A stretch of DNA of 45,958 nucleotides from the NCBI GenBank assembly GCA_945870655.1, contig CAMBSX010000003.1:1-45958 (forward strand), read 5' to 3'. Below the pieces are notes generated by a model. It was not told where the DNA came from. It was given only the letters and a program-made list of their open reading frames with translations, and did not search any database. Position 1 is the stretch's first letter; the number at the start of each line of letters is the position of its first letter. Below, piece after piece: positions 8,096 to 15,648 of this stretch. The DNA is from Chthoniobacter flavus (lineage in GTDB: Bacteria; Verrucomicrobiota; Verrucomicrobiia; Chthoniobacterales; JACTMZ01). Made by a program: the position numbers and the translations under genes.

Positions 8096-9478
8096 TCAGA
8101 GGACGGATTCCCCGGCCTCAACAGGTTCGGCGCAACGTTTGGCGTGCACGCTGACCACCCGGCGCCCGTCGGTCTGGCTCACCGTGAACTCGTACCCATC
8201 GATGCGCACCGTCTCGCCTTTCTTGGGTAAGTGGCCGAGTTCGTGGGTCAAATAACCGCCGATCGTACTCACCTCGGTGCTCTCGACTTTCACCCCGATC
8301 AAATCTTCGAGATCGTGCAGCGCCACGCCCCCTTCAAGGACAAACTCGTTTTCACCGACCTTGCGGTATTCCTCTTCGTCGGTGTCGAACTCGTCTTGGA
8401 TTTCGCCGACCAGTTCGGCCAGCACATTGTCGAGCGTAACCACGCCGACCGCACCCCCGTATTCGTCGACCACCACCGCCAAGTGTGCGCCTTTGCCGAG
8501 AAAAAGTTTGAGCAAGCGCTCGAGCGGCATCAACTCCGGCACATGCAGAAGATCGCGCTTGATCGAGGCGAGGTCCGTCCTGTCCGCCTGGATCAGGGCG
8601 AGCAAGTCTTTGATGTGGACCAGACCGACACTGTCGTCAAAACGACCGCGGCAAAGCGGAAACCGCGTATGGCGCGATTCGAGGGCGGCACCGATATTCT
8701 CGTCGAAACTTTCCTCCAGATCGAGGAAGACCACCTCGCCGCGGGGTGTCATGATGTCGCGCACCACACGTTTGCGCAGATCGAGCGCGTTGATCAGGAT
8801 CTCGCGACCCAGGGTGCTGACCGTTCCGCCGTCGCCCTCCGAAGTGTTGCGCAGAAGAGTGCGCAACTCATCCTCCGTATCCTCGCCGGCCAACCGCGGG
8901 TCGGGCGGGGTTCGCAGCACGCTGCGCAAGATCCACCCAGAAGCAAAATCGACCACCCGAACCAGCGGCCGCAGCGTGAAGTGGAACAGCCGCATGGGCC
9001 CCGCCGTCCAAAGCATGATCTTCCGGGCGCGACGGATAGCCAGCAACTTCGGCACTTGTTCGCCGATCACCACGTGAAGGAAAGCGAGCAGGGCAAAGAC
9101 CGCCGCGAAAGCGATGGCCGACACCGCCGCTTCGCTGCCGATCCCGGCCCAATGCAACCACGGCTCGAGTCGTCGGGCCACGAAGGGCGCGCCGACCCAG
9201 CCCAGCCCGAGACTGGTCAAAGTGATGCCGAGTTGCGCTGCCGAGAGGTAGGGCTGCGTGTTCTGCAGCATTTTGCGCACGCGGGCCCCGTTGCGGCGTC
9301 CGCCGAAATCATCCTCCTCGTCCCAGCCGCCGGCGCGAAGCTTCACCATGGCAAACTCGGCCGCGACAAAGAATGCGTTGAGCAAAAGGAGCGCCGCCAC
9401 GGCCAGCAGGCGCAGGCCCGCGCCATCAGCCACCTCCGGAAAGGCAGAGGCCAAGGATAGAATGGGGGGGAAATTCAT
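8096..9478 (-). CDS. CorC/HlyC-type integral membrane protein with CBS domains
   Basis: 460 residues from ATG 9478 (MNFPPILSLASAF...); the longer open frame upstream crosses the rpsN terminator. N-terminal CNNM/DUF21 membrane domain with hydrophobic helices (LLAVAALLLLNAFFVAAEFAMVKLR; AAVSAIAFAAVFALLAFLHVV followed by GEQVPK), then a CBS pair (VRDIMTPRGEVVFLD, FPLCRGRFDDSVGLVHIKDLL, AVVVDEYGGAVGVVTLDNVLAEL) and a CorC/HlyC C-terminal domain (ending near GETVRIDGYEFTV). Members act in Mg2+/Co2+ export or resistance; the old name hemolysin is misleading. Its stop codon is 30 bases from the aminotransferase GTG start, so the two may be co-transcribed. Confidence 0.92.
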   Translation of the reverse strand: MNFPPILSLASAFPEVADGAGLRLLAVAALLLLNAFFVAAEFAMVKLRAGGWDEEDDFGGRRNGARVRKMLQNTQPYLSAAQLGITLTSLGLGWVGAPFVARRLEPWLHWAGIGSEAAVSAIAFAAVFALLAFLHVVIGEQVPKLLAIRRARKIMLWTAGPMRLFHFTLRPLVRVVDFASGWILRSVLRTPPDPRLAGEDTEDELRTLLRNTSEGDGGTVSTLGREILINALDLRKRVVRDIMTPRGEVVFLDLEESFDENIGAALESRHTRFPLCRGRFDDSVGLVHIKDLLALIQADRTDLASIKRDLLHVPELMPLERLLKLFLGKGAHLAVVVDEYGGAVGVVTLDNVLAELVGEIQDEFDTDEEEYRKVGENEFVLEGGVALHDLEDLIGVKVESTEVSTIGGYLTHELGHLPKKGETVRIDGYEFTVSQTDGRRVVSVHAKRCAEPVEAGESVL

Positions 9479-9500
9479 TGTCGGTTCGATCACGCTGATC

Positions 9501-9528
9501 AATAAAAGGCCGGAGCATCCGCTCCGGC
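9501..9528 (-). terminator. Rho-independent terminator after rpsN
   Basis: On the minus strand a perfect 8-bp stem GCCGGAGC / GCTCCGGC with a 4-base loop, followed by CTTTTATT. It lies 50 bases beyond the rpsN stop and before the CorC-like gene, so rpsN is a separate transcription unit. Confidence 0.85.
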
Positions 9529-9578
9529 GCGCGATCGACAACATCGGCGGCACCGGGCGGCGCCGCGCGGGGCACCAG

Positions 9579-9848
9579 CTACCAGCTTGCTTTGGTTACG
9601 CCCGGGATCAAGCCCGCACAGGCCAGCTCGCGGAAAGTAAGGCGGGACATTTGGAATTCACGGATGAAAGCACGTTTGCGGCCGGAAACACGGCAACGAT
9701 TCGACAAACGCACCGGACTGGCATCGCGGGGCAACTGGGCCAAAGCGAGGTAGTCGCCTTTCTTTTTTAGCTCCGCGCGCACCGCGGCGTGCTTGGCCAC
9801 CGTTTTGCGTTTGCGCTTTTCGCGCTCTGTCCATGCTGTCTTTGCCAT
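9579..9848 (-). CDS. rpsN: 30S ribosomal protein S14, zinc-independent form
   Basis: 89 residues, uS14 family, a late-assembling protein of the small-subunit head. Signature NRCRVSGRKRAFIREFQMSRLTFRE and the C-terminal GLIPGVTKASW are clear. The short zinc-ribbon form (about 61 residues with CxxC pairs) is not present here; only one Cys lies in the signature, so this is the long, Zn-free form. The gene is outside any spc-like ribosomal operon and is flanked by its own promoter and terminator. Confidence 0.97.
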   Translation of the reverse strand: MAKTAWTEREKRKRKTVAKHAAVRAELKKKGDYLALAQLPRDASPVRLSNRCRVSGRKRAFIREFQMSRLTFRELACAGLIPGVTKASW

Positions 9849-9869
9849 ATGATTAAAAAGTAGTTGGGT

Positions 9870-9898
9870 ATTATGCATCGGACAGGACTCCGGGGCAA
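9870..9898 (-). promoter_or_regulatory. likely sigma70-type promoter for rpsN
   Basis: On the minus strand TTGCCC (9898-9893), a 17-base spacer and CATAAT (9875-9870). Transcription would start near 9863, about 15 bases before the rpsN ATG, so the leader is very short. Confidence 0.45.
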
Positions 9899-9919
9899 GG
9901 CCTAAATGGGCGGAAGGAC

Positions 9920-9939
9920 AAAAAGCTCCGGTCGGGAGC
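9920..9939 (-). terminator. small hairpin plus U-tract upstream of rpsN
   Basis: On the minus strand GCTCC, a 5-base loop, GGAGC, then TTTTTG. It lies upstream of the proposed rpsN promoter. It could stop antisense transcription from the 10-kb region or act as an attenuator for a longer rpsN leader; the 5-bp stem is weak. Confidence 0.35.
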
Positions 9940-10034
9940 GAAATAATTGACACCCTCCGGATGAAGGTTAATTCTGATCAACTTGGCTAACGAGAGCCTT
10001 GCGCATCGTAGTCGCCCCGAGAAAACATCCCGCC

Positions 10035-10826
10035 ATGAACGAGCCCAAAAAAGAAACTGTTCGCATCGTCCTCCCGCCCCGCCTTGACGGAAAGCCGGGT
10101 GCCGCCAACCCCCGAGAAGCCGCGATGGTCAATCTGCCTCCCAAGCCCCTGCCAACCGCGACCGGCGCCCCACCAACCATGCCCTCGCCCCCGAAAGCCG
10201 GCATGTCGGCCACCCCGGGCGGCATCATGCCACCGGCACCACCCAAACCCTTTGCCATGCCGTCCATGCCCAAGCCTGGGATGACCGCCACTCCTCCGGC
10301 CCCGTCGATACCCAAGCCACCCGGTGCCCCTGCTGCCCCCAGCGCGGCACCCCTTCCTCCCCAGCCGTTGGGCACCGGACCCGCCGGAGTGCCCAAGCCA
10401 CCGGCACCAGCCGCGCCGAAACCGCCAGCGCCTGGGGCCCCATCCGCGCTGGCCGCACCCAAGCCCCCTTCCGCTCCACTTCCGTCCGCCGCTCCGTCCT
10501 CCGGCGGGACCATGCCTCCCAGACCGGTATCCGCGGCGCCCAAGCCCGCGGTGGCACCTCCTGCCGCGCTCAAACCCGCTTCCGCGGCCGAGGCGAAAAA
10601 AAGCACCTCCAAGGTCGATGTGGCCCCGTCCCGTCCCACCCCGCAGGCCACGGTAAAAATTGCCCCGGCCAGCGCCGCAGCAACTCCGGCCCCGGCGATC
10701 AAGACCGCCGTGCCAGCTGAAGTCTCAACCGGCGACGCCCCCGATTCACTCACCGGCATCCTCGCTATTGCTGCGACTGTAGCCGCCCTCGCCGCCGTCG
10801 GCATCCAAGTGTGGATGTTCCTTTAA
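10035..10826 (+). CDS. proline/alanine-rich protein with a C-terminal membrane anchor
   Basis: 263 residues from ATG 10035 (MNEPKKETVRIVLPPR); a TTG at 9999 in the same frame is less likely. A short charged N-terminal segment (KKETVRIVLPPRLDGKPGAANPREAA, about residues 4-30) is followed by some 190 residues of low-complexity sequence dominated by Pro, Ala, Lys and Gly in PKP, PPAP and MP motifs, then one C-terminal transmembrane helix (SLTGILAIAATVAALAAVGIQVWMFL, about 238-263). This is a tail-anchored layout with an extended flexible arm. The family is not recognised and function is unknown. trxA starts 28 bases downstream, so co-transcription is likely. Confidence 0.75.
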   Translation: MNEPKKETVRIVLPPRLDGKPGAANPREAAMVNLPPKPLPTATGAPPTMPSPPKAGMSATPGGIMPPAPPKPFAMPSMPKPGMTATPPAPSIPKPPGAPAAPSAAPLPPQPLGTGPAGVPKPPAPAAPKPPAPGAPSALAAPKPPSAPLPSAAPSSGGTMPPRPVSAAPKPAVAPPAALKPASAAEAKKSTSKVDVAPSRPTPQATVKIAPASAAATPAPAIKTAVPAEVSTGDAPDSLTGILAIAATVAALAAVGIQVWMFL

Positions 10827-10854
10827 AACCACAAACCAACCCACGACCCAAAAC

Positions 10855-11184
10855 ATGGCCAGCACCAACGTTCTGCAACTCAACGACAGCAATTTCGACA
10901 GCGAAATCAACAAAGGCTCCATCCCCGTCTTGGTCGATTTTTGGGCCCCTTGGTGCGGTCCCTGCCGCATGATCGCCCCGGTTCTCGACAAAATCGCCGA
11001 TGCCACAGTCGGCAAAGCCGTGGTGGCCAAAGTCAACGTCGACGAAGCCCCCGGGGTGGCCAGCCGCTTCCGCGTCTCCTCGATCCCCACTCTGCTTTTC
11101 TTCAAGAACGGCGAGGTCAACGGCCAAGTTGTCGGCCTGCAAAGCGAAGCCGATCTGACCGCAAAGCTTACCGCCTTGATGTAG
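10855..11184 (+). CDS. trxA: thioredoxin
   Basis: 109 residues, the usual size. It is a cytoplasmic dithiol reductant, regenerated by thioredoxin reductase. The active site WCGPC is at residues 33-37 (Cys34 and Cys37) in DFWAPWCGPCRMIAPVLD, with the cis-proline segment SIPTLLFFKNGE further on. No signal peptide. It sits between the proline-rich protein (28 bases) and the DUF72 gene (7 bases), probably one operon. Confidence 0.96.
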   Translation: MASTNVLQLNDSNFDSEINKGSIPVLVDFWAPWCGPCRMIAPVLDKIADATVGKAVVAKVNVDEAPGVASRFRVSSIPTLLFFKNGEVNGQVVGLQSEADLTAKLTALM

Positions 11185-11191
11185 TTGAGCG

Positions 11192-12202
11192 ATGGAAGTA
11201 GAGGGAAAAGAAAAGCTCTCCCCCTCCGATCTCTCAACCCTCAATCCTCAACCCCCGACTCGCCTCGCGCTGCCTGCGGCTTTCGCGAGGGAGACAGCGC
11301 GGCTCGCGGGCGAGGCCAATCTCTACCTCGGCACCTCGTCGTGGAAATACGAGGGCTGGATCGGGCAAGTCTACGACGCGCAGCGCTACCTCACGCGCGG
11401 CAAACTCTCCACCCGCCGATTCGAGAGCGAGTGCCTTGAAGAATACGCCGACACCTTTCCGACTGTCTGCGTCGATGCCGGCTACTACCGTTTTCCCTCC
11501 GATAAATTCCTCGCGGGGCTTTGCGCGCAAGTTCCCGACCATTTCCGGCTGAGTTACAAAGTGACCGACGAAATCACGGTGAAAAAATTTCCCAAGCTCG
11601 AGCGCTTCGGCGACCGCGCCGGAACGGACAACACGCACTTCCTCGACGCCAAACTTTTCGTCGACGCCTTCCTCGGACCGCTCTCACCCCACCGCCGGAA
11701 AACCGGCGTGCTCATCTTCGAGTTCTCCACGTTTTATCCCACGCACTTCGAGCGCCTGCGCGACTTCATCGCCGTGCTGGATGATTTTCTCGGACAACTC
11801 CCCACCGACTGGCAATACGGCGTCGAGGTGCGCAACGCCAAGCTGCTCCGCGCGGAATACTTCGACGTCCTTCGTACCCACAATGTCACCCACGTCTTCA
11901 ACAGCTGGACCAAAATGCCGCCGGTCGAGGAACAGATGGTCCTGCCCGGGGCCTTCACCGCCGATTTCTACGCCGCCCGCTTTCTCCTCCGCCCCGGCCG
12001 CGCCTACCAGCAAGCCGTCGATAGCTTCCAGCCCTACCGCGAGACCAAAGACGCCAGCCCCGAAGCCCGCACCGCGATCAAAAGTCTCATCCAGCGCAGC
12101 AAGACATCGCCCACCCGGCGCCCCAGCTACCTCTTCGTCAACAACCGCCTCGAAGGAAACTCCCCCAACACCCTCGCCGCCGCGCTCGACTTGGTAAGCT
12201 GA
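11192..12202 (+). CDS. DUF72 (YecE-like) family protein
   Basis: 336 residues. DUF72 proteins have a TIM-barrel fold and no firmly established activity. Signature segments: YLGTSSWKYEGWIGQVY near residue 45, FESECLEEYADTFPTVCVDAGYYRFPS, RLSYKVTDEITVKKFP, GVLIFEFSTFYP, YGVEVRN, HNVTHVFNSWTKMP and the C-terminal YLFVNNRLEGNSPNTLAA. The first 40 residues are not conserved and their DNA contains a tandem heptamer (CTCAACC, CTCAATC, CTCAACC at 11233-11253), so translation may start further in; ATG 11192 is the only upstream ATG close to trxA. Seven bases separate it from trxA. Confidence 0.88.
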   Translation: MEVEGKEKLSPSDLSTLNPQPPTRLALPAAFARETARLAGEANLYLGTSSWKYEGWIGQVYDAQRYLTRGKLSTRRFESECLEEYADTFPTVCVDAGYYRFPSDKFLAGLCAQVPDHFRLSYKVTDEITVKKFPKLERFGDRAGTDNTHFLDAKLFVDAFLGPLSPHRRKTGVLIFEFSTFYPTHFERLRDFIAVLDDFLGQLPTDWQYGVEVRNAKLLRAEYFDVLRTHNVTHVFNSWTKMPPVEEQMVLPGAFTADFYAARFLLRPGRAYQQAVDSFQPYRETKDASPEARTAIKSLIQRSKTSPTRRPSYLFVNNRLEGNSPNTLAAALDLVS

Positions 12203-12301
12203 GTTTGTGCCGGTGTCAGCCGGCGTAAGCTATCCTCTTCAATCTTCCTCGACTTGACCGCTTCGCTCAGCTCTTCGAGCTGTCTCTCTCGTTGCGCTCG
12301 G

Positions 12302-13150
12302 CTATGGCTTGTCTTTTTCTTTGGCCATCAGGAAACGCAACGCCACCGGCAAGCGCTTGGCCCAGGCCTTTTCGTTGTGCTCGTCGCCCTCGCCCGGATT
12401 CCACAGCAAATCCTCCCCCTCCACATACCCCTGTTCCAATAAAGCCCCACGCACCGCCAACACATCCTCCCAGTAATCCCCCGAGAGATTCCCTCGCTCC
12501 TTCGTCCCCATATCCAGGTAAATCCGCAACCCGTCCTTCTTGGCCCCCTCCATCACCGCCTTGGTAAAATTCGGACTCGTCCAGAATGCCGGCGAGAAAA
12601 CCCCCACCGCCCCGAACGCCTCCGTATTCAGTCCGAGCCAAAGCGAAACCACCCCGCCCATCGACGCGCCCGCCACGGCAGTGTTTTCGCGGTCCGGCAA
12701 GGTCCGGTATTTCGCATCGATGCCCGACTTGACTTTCCCGACCAAGAAATTCGCATAGCGATTGCAAACGCCATCCCCTCGCCGGGGATCTCGTGGATTG
12801 GAGTCGGCCGGCGGTTGGTATTCGGTCATGCGCGCCTTGCCCATGTCCGCCTCATTATTCGGAACGGCCACCAAGATGGCCTCCCCCATCCGCCCAGCCT
12901 TGATTTCCGCTAATGCCGCATCCTCGGCAAACCAGCATCCGAACGGCCCACCCGGACGGAACACATTCTGCCCGTCATGGAAATAGAGCACCGGATACCT
13001 CTCGTCCCCCGTGTTATAGTCCGGCGGCAGCCACACGCGCACCTCCCGCGAAGGAATCAGAGGGTCGTCCGACTCGATGAATACCGTTTCCATCCGCCCG
13101 CCCGCCCAGGCATTCACAACCAAGAAAAGCAACATCTGAAGCACCACCAT
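12302..13150 (-). CDS. secreted esterase D/Fes-type alpha/beta hydrolase
   Basis: 282 residues from ATG 13150. The frame is open to an ATG at 13282, but that extension would be encoded by a large hairpin repeat (13202-13253) and looks non-protein; the start is therefore uncertain. A hydrophobic N-terminus (VVLQMLLFLVVNAWAGG) is a signal peptide. The esterase family (PF00756) pattern is present: REVRVWLPPDYNTGDERYPVLYFHDGQNVF, nucleophile elbow GASMGG, an Asp region (IYLDMGTKE) and a late catalytic His in DEHNEKAWAKRLPVALRFL. Substrates of this family include carbohydrate esters and siderophore esters; none can be chosen here. It is transcribed alone. Confidence 0.85.
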   Translation of the reverse strand: MVVLQMLLFLVVNAWAGGRMETVFIESDDPLIPSREVRVWLPPDYNTGDERYPVLYFHDGQNVFRPGGPFGCWFAEDAALAEIKAGRMGEAILVAVPNNEADMGKARMTEYQPPADSNPRDPRRGDGVCNRYANFLVGKVKSGIDAKYRTLPDRENTAVAGASMGGVVSLWLGLNTEAFGAVGVFSPAFWTSPNFTKAVMEGAKKDGLRIYLDMGTKERGNLSGDYWEDVLAVRGALLEQGYVEGEDLLWNPGEGDEHNEKAWAKRLPVALRFLMAKEKDKP

Positions 13151-13201
13151 CACCGGCCAGAGCCGTTTCCTAAGCCCCTCCCAAAGCTTCCCCGCCGCAG
13201 A

Positions 13202-13253
13202 GCCCGCTGGCCTCTCCAAGCCGTATGGCTCCACGAGCAAGAGGCCAGCGGGC
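13202..13253. repeat. large inverted repeat (hairpin)
   Basis: Perfect 14-bp arms GCCCGCTGGCCTCT (13202-13215) and AGAGGCCAGCGGGC (13240-13253), with a smaller nested stem AGCC-GTAT-GGCT at 13219-13230. It lies just upstream of the esterase start at 13150. Confidence 0.85.
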
Positions 13254-13376
13254 CGTGGCAAAAGTCTGACTCGAAAACTCAATTCCTCTCTCTGCCCTCC
13301 CCATCACCTCCGGTCAATCCGGATCGCACGCAAAAGCAGAAAGTCTGCCGCGGTTCACCGCGCCTCACGACCCACC

Positions 13377-14705
13377 TCAATGCGGGCCGAGGCGTTCCAC
13401 CATCCAGCGCAAGCCGCCGAGTCCCGGCAGGAAAAGGTGCTCCCCCCCGCGGGTCTGCGAGAAAGCAGCCAGCCCCTTGTAACGGTGTCGCGGACGCGGG
13501 ACCGCGAATTCGTCAGAGCGGTCACGGCGCCCGGCAATCGGGTCGGATCGCTCACCTTGGGAAATGAAGTCCCCATCGTTGATCCATTGCGACTGCACAA
13601 ACTCAAACTGACGACCCGGGTTGGCGTTGATGATGGCGAGGACAAGCCCCCGATCAACCCCATCGTCCTCGGTCACGCCCTCGGGGAGCACAGGACCATA
13701 GGCCGAGCCACGGCGGAGAAGCCGGTGCAGACGCATGTCGACCACGGTTCCATCAAGTGCATCGCGCGGGTTGACGCGGCGGATGTGGCAACCGGGCGCC
13801 GTACGGTCGCCATCCGGATCCTCAGTACGGAAACTAAAGTCGTTGTTTCTCATCGGATCCTTGGCAATTTCCGGGTCATCTTTTTCCGGTGAGAGCGCCA
13901 TAGGACATCCGCTCCGCCACCGCCCCATCATTTGCGCCGCAACCAATTCCCGACCGTCGGAGGTTTCCGCATTGTCACGGAGAAAGCGGCGGAAAGCCGC
14001 GACGTCCTGATGGATCTTGCGCAAGGAAATGTAGGTGCTGTTCCGCCAAAAATCTTCCGGTCCTGGCCCCGAAGCAATCACTCCGAGTTCGTTTTCATAG
14101 CCGAGCACGAACTCTCCGGCTTTGGCCACCGGTTGCCCCGGCAACGGGTCGCCTCCCTGACCCTCGATGTATGGACGGGAAATGCCGTCGACAAAACCAA
14201 AGTGCTCGCGGCCGGTCGGCGGCAAGCCGACATCAAGCCGGTTGACTGTACGCACCCCCCCCAAGCCGGCCACCGCCTCGCGACCGATGGCGGCCTTTGC
14301 GTCGCGCAACTCCGGCGAGCCCGCCATGATGAGCAAGCCGATGTCCAGCCCGTTGCCTCCATGCGGCATGTCCCAGTGCGACGGGTCGTTGAGGCCGACA
14401 TCACCGAGGAATTCCTTACGCGCCGCCATACCTTGGATGAATTCGCGCGGGAACCCGTCCAGGATTTCGCGAGGCAGGCCAAGCTTGCGGAGGCCTTCCC
14501 AGGAAAAAGTTGCGTTGATCCACGCATTCTCGGGCGGCGCATCCCAGTTAGCCGCGGGAGTTATGTGCGGAAGCAGGCGCTTGATCAGTGTGATGGCGTT
14601 TCCTGCATCGTCGATCGTGAAAACATAGTACGTGCCGAAATACGGCATCGGCCTCGAACGGAGGACGGTGCCCTGGATATCTTCCAGCTCAAGTTCAACC
14701 GCCAT
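13377..14705 (-). CDS. DyP-type heme peroxidase
   Basis: 442 residues. DyP peroxidases are heme enzymes that oxidise dyes, phenolics and other substrates with H2O2. The family's GxxDG motif is present as G170-F-V-D173-G174 in HFGFVDGISRP, giving the distal aspartate; the proximal heme ligand should be His307 in GCHIRRVNPRD, and the downstream arginine cluster RLLRRGSAYGP supplies the distal Arg. The early DIQGTVLRSR segment is the usual N-terminus, close to the long (fungal-like, C/D) DyP forms. There is no signal peptide, so it is likely cytoplasmic. It is the last gene of a four-gene operon (16 bases after the 171-residue gene) headed by another heme peroxidase. Confidence 0.93.
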   Translation of the reverse strand: MAVELELEDIQGTVLRSRPMPYFGTYYVFTIDDAGNAITLIKRLLPHITPAANWDAPPENAWINATFSWEGLRKLGLPREILDGFPREFIQGMAARKEFLGDVGLNDPSHWDMPHGGNGLDIGLLIMAGSPELRDAKAAIGREAVAGLGGVRTVNRLDVGLPPTGREHFGFVDGISRPYIEGQGGDPLPGQPVAKAGEFVLGYENELGVIASGPGPEDFWRNSTYISLRKIHQDVAAFRRFLRDNAETSDGRELVAAQMMGRWRSGCPMALSPEKDDPEIAKDPMRNNDFSFRTEDPDGDRTAPGCHIRRVNPRDALDGTVVDMRLHRLLRRGSAYGPVLPEGVTEDDGVDRGLVLAIINANPGRQFEFVQSQWINDGDFISQGERSDPIAGRRDRSDEFAVPRPRHRYKGLAAFSQTRGGEHLFLPGLGGLRWMVERLGPH

Positions 14706-14721
14706 GGCAGTTGCTCCGGCG

Positions 14722-15237
14722 TCAGTTGGCCGCGTCGAGCATCTCGTTGACCGCCTCGGAGAGGCGCCGCATCTTGGCGATGTCCTTGATCGTCAGGTCA
14801 GGGTTGGCCGCATAGAAGGCATCCGCCGTGTAAGCCTGCCGCTCGATAAGCTTGGCTGTCGCCGGGTCTGCCGCACAGGTGAATCCCTCCCAAACCCCGG
14901 GCATGAGCAGATCAAACCACGGGCCGGCCTGGGTCACGACGTCTTGCAGATAGGGCACAAAATCCCCGTCGTAGACGGCAGAAACAAGAATGCGCGTGTC
15001 GTTGTCGAAGAGGATGACGCGGAAGTCATGGACCGTGCCAATCCGCTTCTCCCAATAGCCGGCTTCGGCTTGGAAACGGGCGATGCGGTCGCGGAAAAGT
15101 TTGCCGCCTCCCGGCACCACGTTGCCGATGACATGGATCTCGCCGCGCTTGCCGATCCGCTTGCCCGGACCGTCGGGCTGGTTGGAGGAGGGCTGGGTTA
15201 GCGCTGCTTTTTCCGGGGAGATATCAAGGTTGCTCAT
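14722..15237 (-). CDS. uncharacterised protein of the peroxidase operon
   Basis: 171 residues, no signal peptide or membrane helix. A polar, disordered start (to about 28) leads to GEIHVIGNVVPGGGKLFRDRIARF, GTVHDFRVILFDNDTRILVSAVYDGDFVPYLQDVV and PWFDLLMPGVWEGF. The strand-helix-strand pattern with FDNDTRILVSAVYDGD resembles a ferredoxin-like dimeric alpha/beta barrel (the EthD / chlorite-dismutase kind of fold). That likeness is inference from pattern, not a recognised family. The C-terminal helix is acidic (KDIAKMRRLSEAVNEMLDAAN). It lies 33 bases after the NTF2-like gene and 16 bases before the DyP gene, which argues for a partner role: substrate delivery, ligand binding or quenching of products. 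Confidence 0.75.
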   Translation of the reverse strand: MSNLDISPEKAALTQPSSNQPDGPGKRIGKRGEIHVIGNVVPGGGKLFRDRIARFQAEAGYWEKRIGTVHDFRVILFDNDTRILVSAVYDGDFVPYLQDVVTQAGPWFDLLMPGVWEGFTCAADPATAKLIERQAYTADAFYAANPDLTIKDIAKMRRLSEAVNEMLDAAN

Positions 15238-15270
15238 AAGTTGTGGTTGTGGTGGTTGGGTTTTCCGGCT

Positions 15271-15648
15271 TCAGGCCGAAGGAAAGGGCTTCGTGGCGAT
15301 AAACTCGCGCTGCTCGCAGATGCGGCCATCGCGCCAGGTGCAAACCACACCGAGCAGTGCGCTGAGCTTTTCGCCGGCGAGCGATATTCCAGTGGTCAGC
15401 GCGACCGAGCAGGTGCGCGTTCCCGCGGCATCAGAAAAAAGCTGCAGGTAGGGATCGATATGGATGAGATTGTCCGGATACTCGCGACAAAAGGCCTGCC
15501 CCCGCCGGAGGTGCTCCTCAAGATCGTGCGGTGCGGTATCCGCATCCATCCACCCACGGAAGTCGGGCGCGAAATGCGCCCTGTAGTCATCCCAACGGCG
15601 CTCGTTCCAAGCTACGTCCACCGCGCGCATTTTGTCGGCTAGGCTCAT
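15271..15648 (-). CDS. NTF2-like (SnoaL-type) protein
   Basis: 125 residues from ATG 15648, whose start overlaps the stop codon of the upstream peroxidase (ATGA, 15648-15645), so it is translationally coupled. Features of the SnoaL-like domain: VDVAWNERRWDDYRAHFAPDFRG with a Trp/Phe-rich first helix, a middle ICEQREFIATKPF type C-terminal strand and the charged DLEEHLRRGQAFCREYPD. Such domains bind small hydrophobic ligands or catalyse simple isomerisations. No signal peptide. Its place inside the peroxidase operon suggests a ligand-binding or lactone/peroxide handling function, which is not established. Confidence 0.8.
   Translation of the reverse strand: MSLADKMRAVDVAWNERRWDDYRAHFAPDFRGWMDADTAPHDLEEHLRRGQAFCREYPDNLIHIDPYLQLFSDAAGTRTCSVALTTGISLAGEKLSALLGVVCTWRDGRICEQREFIATKPFPSA

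Noticed and set aside
9968-10804. 278-residue Gly/Ala-rich frame opposite the proline-rich gene
   Set aside because: Reverse complement of proline codons gives glycine; the plus frame has a charged start and a proper transmembrane tail.
12203-12301. GCCGG-CCGGC hairpin after the DUF72 gene as a terminator
   Set aside because: Only 5 base pairs and no T run follows.
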